From: Alphaproteobacteria bacterium
GTDB taxonomy: Bacteria > Pseudomonadota > Alphaproteobacteria > CACIAM-22H2
DNA length: 9,396 nucleotides
Direction of reading: 5' to 3'
NCBI GenBank assembly: GCA_947500965.1
Contig: CANMWW010000051.1
Span: forward strand, 1 to 9,396
The position numbers and the translations under genes were made by a program. This document shows positions 6,683-9,396 of this stretch, one piece after another; within the stretch, counting starts at the first letter, position 1, and each line of letters opens with the position of its first letter. A model generated the notes under the pieces. The model was not told where the DNA came from and did not search any database. It was given only the letters and a program-made list of their open reading frames with translations.

Positions 6683-7348
6683 TCAGACCACGACCGAGAA
6701 CTCCAGGCCGTCGCCCAGCGGCAGTTCCAGCGAGACGTACCGGCCCGGATTGCCTCGGACATGGTCGACATAGGGCTTCAGCGTCCGGCGGAAGGGCTTC
6801 ATGTCGTCGCACAGGACGCAGGAGCCGCGCAGCAGGTGCGGCTCGAGCAGCCGCAGCACCGGCAGGCATGCCTCCTTCCAGCCGTCGAGGAACACGATGT
6901 CGATCGGACCATCGATCCTGCGCAGCGTCTCGAGCGCGTCGCCCGCGCGCAATTCGATCTCGGCCTCGACGCCGGCGCGGAGGTAGTTGGCTTGCGCGCC
7001 GGCGACCTTGCCGGGCTCGAGCTCGGTCGTGATCACGCAGCCGCCGCCATTGTCGCGCACGGCGGCGGCCAGGTAGATCGTCGAGATGCCGAACGAGGCG
7101 CCGAACTCGACGATCCGCCGCGCCCCCTGCGCGCGGGCGATCTGGTAGAGGACGCGCCCCTGCGCGGCGTCGATCGGGATGAACGCGTCGCGCAGATAGG
7201 GCTTGGCGGAGTCGACCACGCCGCGGCCGCGCAGCAATCCCGCGACGACCGAGGGCAGGGCCCGCAGGAAGACGCGCGTGTCGCGCCTGGCCGCGCGATG
7301 CAGATCGTCGAGGACGGCGGCGATGCGTGGATCTTCGAGGCTGTTCAT
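6683..7348 (-). CDS. Class I SAM-dependent O-methyltransferase-like protein
   Basis: A 221-residue cytosolic protein with a Rossmann-type methyltransferase fold of O-methyltransferase (Methyltransf_24-like) type. Motif I is VEFGASFGISTIYLA (80-94). The acidic end of beta 2 lies in TTELEPGK (107-114), GDAL (136-139) is the motif II/III region, and VFLDGWK (152-158) resembles the metal or substrate-binding LDG-K segment of catechol/caffeoyl-CoA methyltransferase relatives. C-terminal DDMKPF (181-186) follows strand 5. Residues 1-60 form a helical cap. The ATG at 7348 has AAGGAG 6 bases upstream; the open frame runs on to 7876 but only through the divergent TetR gene. It is transcribed away from that regulator, which probably controls it. 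The methyl acceptor is unknown. Such TetR-paired methyltransferases are common and need not be tied to the importer. Confidence 0.85.
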   Translation of the reverse strand: MNSLEDPRIAAVLDDLHRAARRDTRVFLRALPSVVAGLLRGRGVVDSAKPYLRDAFIPIDAAQGRVLYQIARAQGARRIVEFGASFGISTIYLAAAVRDNGGGCVITTELEPGKVAGAQANYLRAGVEAEIELRAGDALETLRRIDGPIDIVFLDGWKEACLPVLRLLEPHLLRGSCVLCDDMKPFRRTLKPYVDHVRGNPGRYVSLELPLGDGLEFSVVV

Positions 7349-7354
7349 GTCTTT

Positions 7355-7360
7355 CTCCTT
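7355..7360 (-). promoter_or_regulatory. Ribosome binding site of the methyltransferase gene
   Basis: On the minus strand this reads AAGGAG, 6 bases before the ATG at 7348. It supports that start over the much longer open frame, which would extend across the divergent regulator. Confidence 0.75.
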
Positions 7361-7380
7361 CGCGCTGCGTGACGCGAGGG

Positions 7381-7402
7381 ATAATATGAGCGAAAGCTCG
7401 CT
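7381..7402. promoter_or_regulatory. Candidate TetR operator with divergent -10-like sequences
   Basis: In the 75 bases between the divergent genes, AGCGA and TCGCT (7389-7393 and 7398-7402) form an inverted repeat with a 4-base spacer, of the length and symmetry expected of a TetR-type operator. Beside it the AT-rich core at 7380-7386 gives TATTAT on the minus strand, as a -10 for the methyltransferase, and GATAAT on the plus strand, as a -10 for the regulator. The repeat then falls in the -10/-35 spacer of the methyltransferase promoter and near the plus-strand transcription start, so one bound dimer could repress both. No good -35 is seen on either strand, which keeps confidence modest. Confidence 0.5.
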
Positions 7403-7423
7403 TCCGAGGACTCGCATCCGCCC

Positions 7424-8122
7424 ATGCCCCGCCGCCGCGCCAGCGACCCGCGAAAGACGCCGCTCCAGGCGCGTTCGCGCGACACCTACGACACGATCCT
7501 CGAGGCGACGGCTCGCATCCTGGAGACGAAGGGGCTGGAGGCCGCCAACACGAACGCGATCGCCGAACGCGCGGGCATCAGCGTCGGCTCGCTCTACCAG
7601 TACTTCCCGGGCAAGACGGCGATCTTCGCCGAACTGATCCGCCGCAACGATGCCGCGACCGCCGAGGGGCTTGCGGCGCTGGTCGCGGCGACGGCGGGGC
7701 AGGACCTTGCGGTTCGACTGCGCGCCCTGGTGCACGCGGCCGTCGCGCAGCAATTCGCGCGCCCGCGCCTCGCGCGAATCCTCGACTATCTCGAGGCCAC
7801 CCTGGGCGCCGACGAGACGCTGGCGGCGGCCGACGAGCGGATCGTCGGGAGCATCGAGGCGTTGCTGCACGCGCATGCCGATGAACTCGCCCGACCCCCG
7901 ACGGCGGTCGTCGCGCGCGACGTGCTCTGGATCGCCAAGGGCATGATCGACGGCGCCAGCCTCGCAGGCGAGGGCGATGGTGCGGCGGTCGAACCGCGCG
8001 TCGTCCGTGCGCTGCTCGGCTACCTCGGCGTCGAGGACGATGCTGTTCGGGAAGGCGAGGCGGTTCGCGCCGGGATCCGTCCCGAGGGCGGATCCCGGCG
8101 CGCGCGCCTCAGGCGCGCCTGA
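7424..8122 (+). CDS. TetR/AcrR-family transcriptional regulator
   Basis: A 232-residue DNA-binding repressor-type protein. The N-terminal TetR domain spans about residues 14-75 and its helix-turn-helix is clear: IAERAGISVGSLYQYFPGKT (46-65), with the typical ILEATARIL helix before it. The rest is a variable ligand/dimer domain ending near LLGYL (197-201), where most relatives stop. Residues 202-232 are an unusual arginine-rich tail, encoded through a strong hairpin and a palindrome that also serve the convergent SBP2 gene. No other in-frame start exists between the ATG at 7424 and the stop at 7382. Its ribosome site is weak: GAGGA lies 13 bases away. It is divergent from the methyltransferase and probably controls that gene and itself through the inverted repeat between them. 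The effector is unknown. Confidence 0.92.
   Translation: MPRRRASDPRKTPLQARSRDTYDTILEATARILETKGLEAANTNAIAERAGISVGSLYQYFPGKTAIFAELIRRNDAATAEGLAALVAATAGQDLAVRLRALVHAAVAQQFARPRLARILDYLEATLGADETLAAADERIVGSIEALLHAHADELARPPTAVVARDVLWIAKGMIDGASLAGEGDGAAVEPRVVRALLGYLGVEDDAVREGEAVRAGIRPEGGSRRARLRRA
8066..8102 (-). terminator. 14-bp perfect hairpin after SBP2, inside the TetR tail
   Basis: The arms 8066-8079 and 8089-8102 pair at all 14 positions around a 9-base loop, with GGATCC in each arm. In the minus-strand transcript the stem starts 6 bases after the SBP2 stop, where a terminator or 3' stabilising hairpin is expected. No T-run follows, so intrinsic termination is doubtful. The same DNA encodes TetR residues about 215-226. 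Confidence 0.5.
8109..8122. repeat. 14-base perfect palindrome shared by two convergent stop codons
   Basis: TCAGGCGCGCCTGA is its own reverse complement. On the plus strand its last 12 bases give the TetR end Arg-Arg-Ala-stop; on the minus strand the same 12-base reading gives the SBP2 end Arg-Arg-Ala-stop. It is exactly the overlap of the two convergent genes. Confidence 0.9.
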
Positions 8123-9396
8123 AGCCCTGGAGCTCCTTCTGGGCCCAGTCCAGGCACTTCTCGATCGACTCGCCGCCCTGGGTGATGCGCGCGATCATCT
8201 TCGGCATCAGGCCCTGCACGTAGATCTGGTTGGCGATCCGCGGCGGGGCCGGGGCCGCCGCCACCGAGGCGATCTGGTGGTTGTGGGGGTTCGGGTAGTG
8301 ATAGAGCGTGCCCTTCGGCGGCCCGACCTCGGCCCACGTCTTGAACGTCGTCAGGTTCGCGAAGGACGGGATGTCGTAGCCCTGGCTCGCGGCCACGAGC
8401 TTCTCGACCGACGTGGGCGAACTCAGGTGCCGCAGCAGGCTCTTCGCCGCCGGCTTGTTCTTCGCGAAGGTCCAGATCCCCGCGAAGTTGGCGGTGAACG
8501 GCGCGTAGCGGCCCTTGGGCCCGGCCGGCATGCCATGCGTCCAGAGCTGCGAGCCGATCTGCGGCGCGTCGCGCACCGCGACCGCCCAGGAGCTCGGCGG
8601 GTTCATGATCAGCGCGCCCTTGCCCGAGATCAGCCAGCGGTTGTTGGCCGCGTCGTCCCAGGTGAAGACGTCGTTGGGCAGCCACTGGACCAGCTTCTTG
8701 CCGTATTCCAGGACCTGCCTGACCGCGTCGGACTTGACGATGATCTCGCCCTTCGAGTTGACGAGCTGCGCGCCGTAGCCCTGGAAGAGCGCGCCGACCC
8801 AGTCGACGGAGTCGCCGAACTGGCTGAGCGGCAGGCCGAACGGGACGCCCGCCTTGGCGCATTTCTCGGCGGCGACGAGGAAGGTGTCCCAGGTCCAGCT
8901 GTCGGCCTTGGGCGGCGCGCCGGCGGGGTACATGGCCTGCACGTCGATGCCGGCATGCTGCTTCATCAGGTCGATGCGCGAGCAGGGCGGCTTGAGCGCG
9001 CTCATGACCGCCCACGGCACGGCGACCCACTTGCCGTTCACCTTGCCGAGGTACTCGGCCGTGCGGTTCGGCGCGCCGTTGGTCTTGACCAGGTCGGCCA
9101 TGACGTCGTCGACCGGCTCGAGCAGCCTGGCGTGGTCGGACGCGGCCCAGCCCGTGAAGACGAGCATGTCGTGGCCCGCGCGCGCGGCAGCCTCCGCGGC
9201 GACCGTCAGCTGGTGCTTGGCGCCGATCGTCGTGATGTAGTCGACCTTGAGGTCGACCTTCTCGCGCTCCGCCCACTCCTTGCAGAGCGCGTTCATCGTG
9301 TCGTTGGCGCCCGGCACCCAATGGTCCCAGAGCCCGATCTCGAGCTTGCCCGCGGCATGCGCGCCGCTGACGTGGATGCCCGCCGCGCCGGCGAAG
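8109..9396 (-). CDS. Tat-exported extracellular solute-binding protein (SBP2), 5' end outside the window
   Basis: A second periplasmic binding protein, paralogous to SBP1; 428 residues are visible. The first visible residues, FAGAAGIHVSGAHAAGKL, match the hydrophobic and cleavage part of the SBP1 Tat signal, so about 19 N-terminal residues including the twin arginines lie beyond base 9396. Counting these, the two proteins have equal length. Mature parts are about 76% identical by hand alignment (314 of 413). Differences cluster in two stretches: the segment aligned to SBP1 residues about 96-110 and 147-153, and the segment aligned to 320-354. The core around RIDLMKQHAGIDVQAMYPAG is identical. 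Such localised change would suit altered ligand preference, which is inference. No permease follows it: the next gene downstream is the convergent TetR, overlapping by 14 bases. It may use the SBP1 transporter or belong to an operon outside the window. Confidence 0.92.
   Translation of the reverse strand, partial: FAGAAGIHVSGAHAAGKLEIGLWDHWVPGANDTMNALCKEWAEREKVDLKVDYITTIGAKHQLTVAAEAAARAGHDMLVFTGWAASDHARLLEPVDDVMADLVKTNGAPNRTAEYLGKVNGKWVAVPWAVMSALKPPCSRIDLMKQHAGIDVQAMYPAGAPPKADSWTWDTFLVAAEKCAKAGVPFGLPLSQFGDSVDWVGALFQGYGAQLVNSKGEIIVKSDAVRQVLEYGKKLVQWLPNDVFTWDDAANNRWLISGKGALIMNPPSSWAVAVRDAPQIGSQLWTHGMPAGPKGRYAPFTANFAGIWTFAKNKPAAKSLLRHLSSPTSVEKLVAASQGYDIPSFANLTTFKTWAEVGPPKGTLYHYPNPHNHQIASVAAAPAPPRIANQIYVQGLMPKMIARITQGGESIEKCLDWAQKELQGFRRA

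Noticed and set aside
4842..6773. A 643-codon plus-strand open frame across the first permease, SBP1 and the intergenic region
   Set aside because: It lies antisense to SBP1 and has shadow-like composition (Arg, Leu, Val, Asp, Gly). SBP1 is confirmed by its paralogue SBP2 and by its ribosome site.
6465..6869. A 134-codon minus-strand frame spanning the SBP relic, as a real small protein
   Set aside because: Most of it overlaps the methyltransferase in another frame with shadow composition. Only its tail shows SBP similarity, and it lacks the SBP stop codon.
6683..7876. N-terminally extended methyltransferase starting inside the TetR gene
   Set aside because: The extension is antisense to a clear TetR domain, and an AAGGAG site precedes the internal ATG at 7348.
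6511..8180. Methyltransferase/TetR segment as a mobile element or genomic island
   Set aside because: No integrase, transposase, terminal inverted repeats or tRNA is seen, and base composition is like the neighbours. I kept only the direct-repeat observation.
1..9396. CRISPR array, tRNA, rRNA, toxin-antitoxin or phage-defence module
   Set aside because: I found no regularly spaced repeats, cloverleaf sequences, paired small genes or defence domains on either strand.

Overview
The window is very GC-rich DNA with strong third-position G/C bias, Tat-exported binding proteins and tightly packed same-strand genes. This suggests a free-living GC-rich proteobacterium, most likely an alphaproteobacterium. 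That placement is inference; no rRNA or other phylogenetic marker is present. There are no tRNAs, rRNAs, CRISPR arrays, insertion sequences or recombinases.

Layout. From about 6468 leftwards, the minus strand carries one probable operon: a Tat-exported solute-binding protein (SBP1, 5016-6359), two MalF/MalG-type permeases (4013-4939 and 3111-4013), a MalK/UgpC-type ATPase (2009-3106), a short-chain dehydrogenase/reductase (1219-1980) and the first 379 residues of a hydantoinase/oxoprolinase subunit A (1-1137, running off the left edge). The permeases overlap by one base and the ATPase follows 4 bases later, so the importer is compactly organised. The dehydrogenase and the ATP-dependent hydantoinase-type enzyme probably process what the importer brings in. 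The substrate cannot be read from the sequence.

To the right is a divergent pair: a small SAM-dependent O-methyltransferase-like gene (minus, 6683-7348) and a TetR-family regulator (plus, 7424-8122), separated by 75 bases that hold a 14-base inverted repeat and overlapping -10-like sequences. The right end is a second solute-binding protein (SBP2, minus, 8109 to beyond 9396), about 76% identical to SBP1 by hand alignment and of matching length. TetR and SBP2 converge and overlap by 14 bases.

The most interesting part is how these pieces join. The 320-base stretch between the methyltransferase and SBP1 contains a roughly 80-base decayed copy of an SBP 3' end (about 81% identical to that of SBP2, stop codon lost). 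The methyltransferase/TetR pair is therefore flanked by direct repeats of an SBP gene end. The TetR/SBP2 overlap is a perfect 14-base palindrome that encodes Arg-Arg-Ala-stop on both strands. Next to it is a 14-bp perfect hairpin, lying just after the SBP2 stop and inside the TetR tail. SBP1 is also followed by a large hairpin, placed before the permease genes as expected for differential expression within a binding-protein operon. The genes are recognisable families; the novelty is in locus architecture rather than in a new enzyme system.
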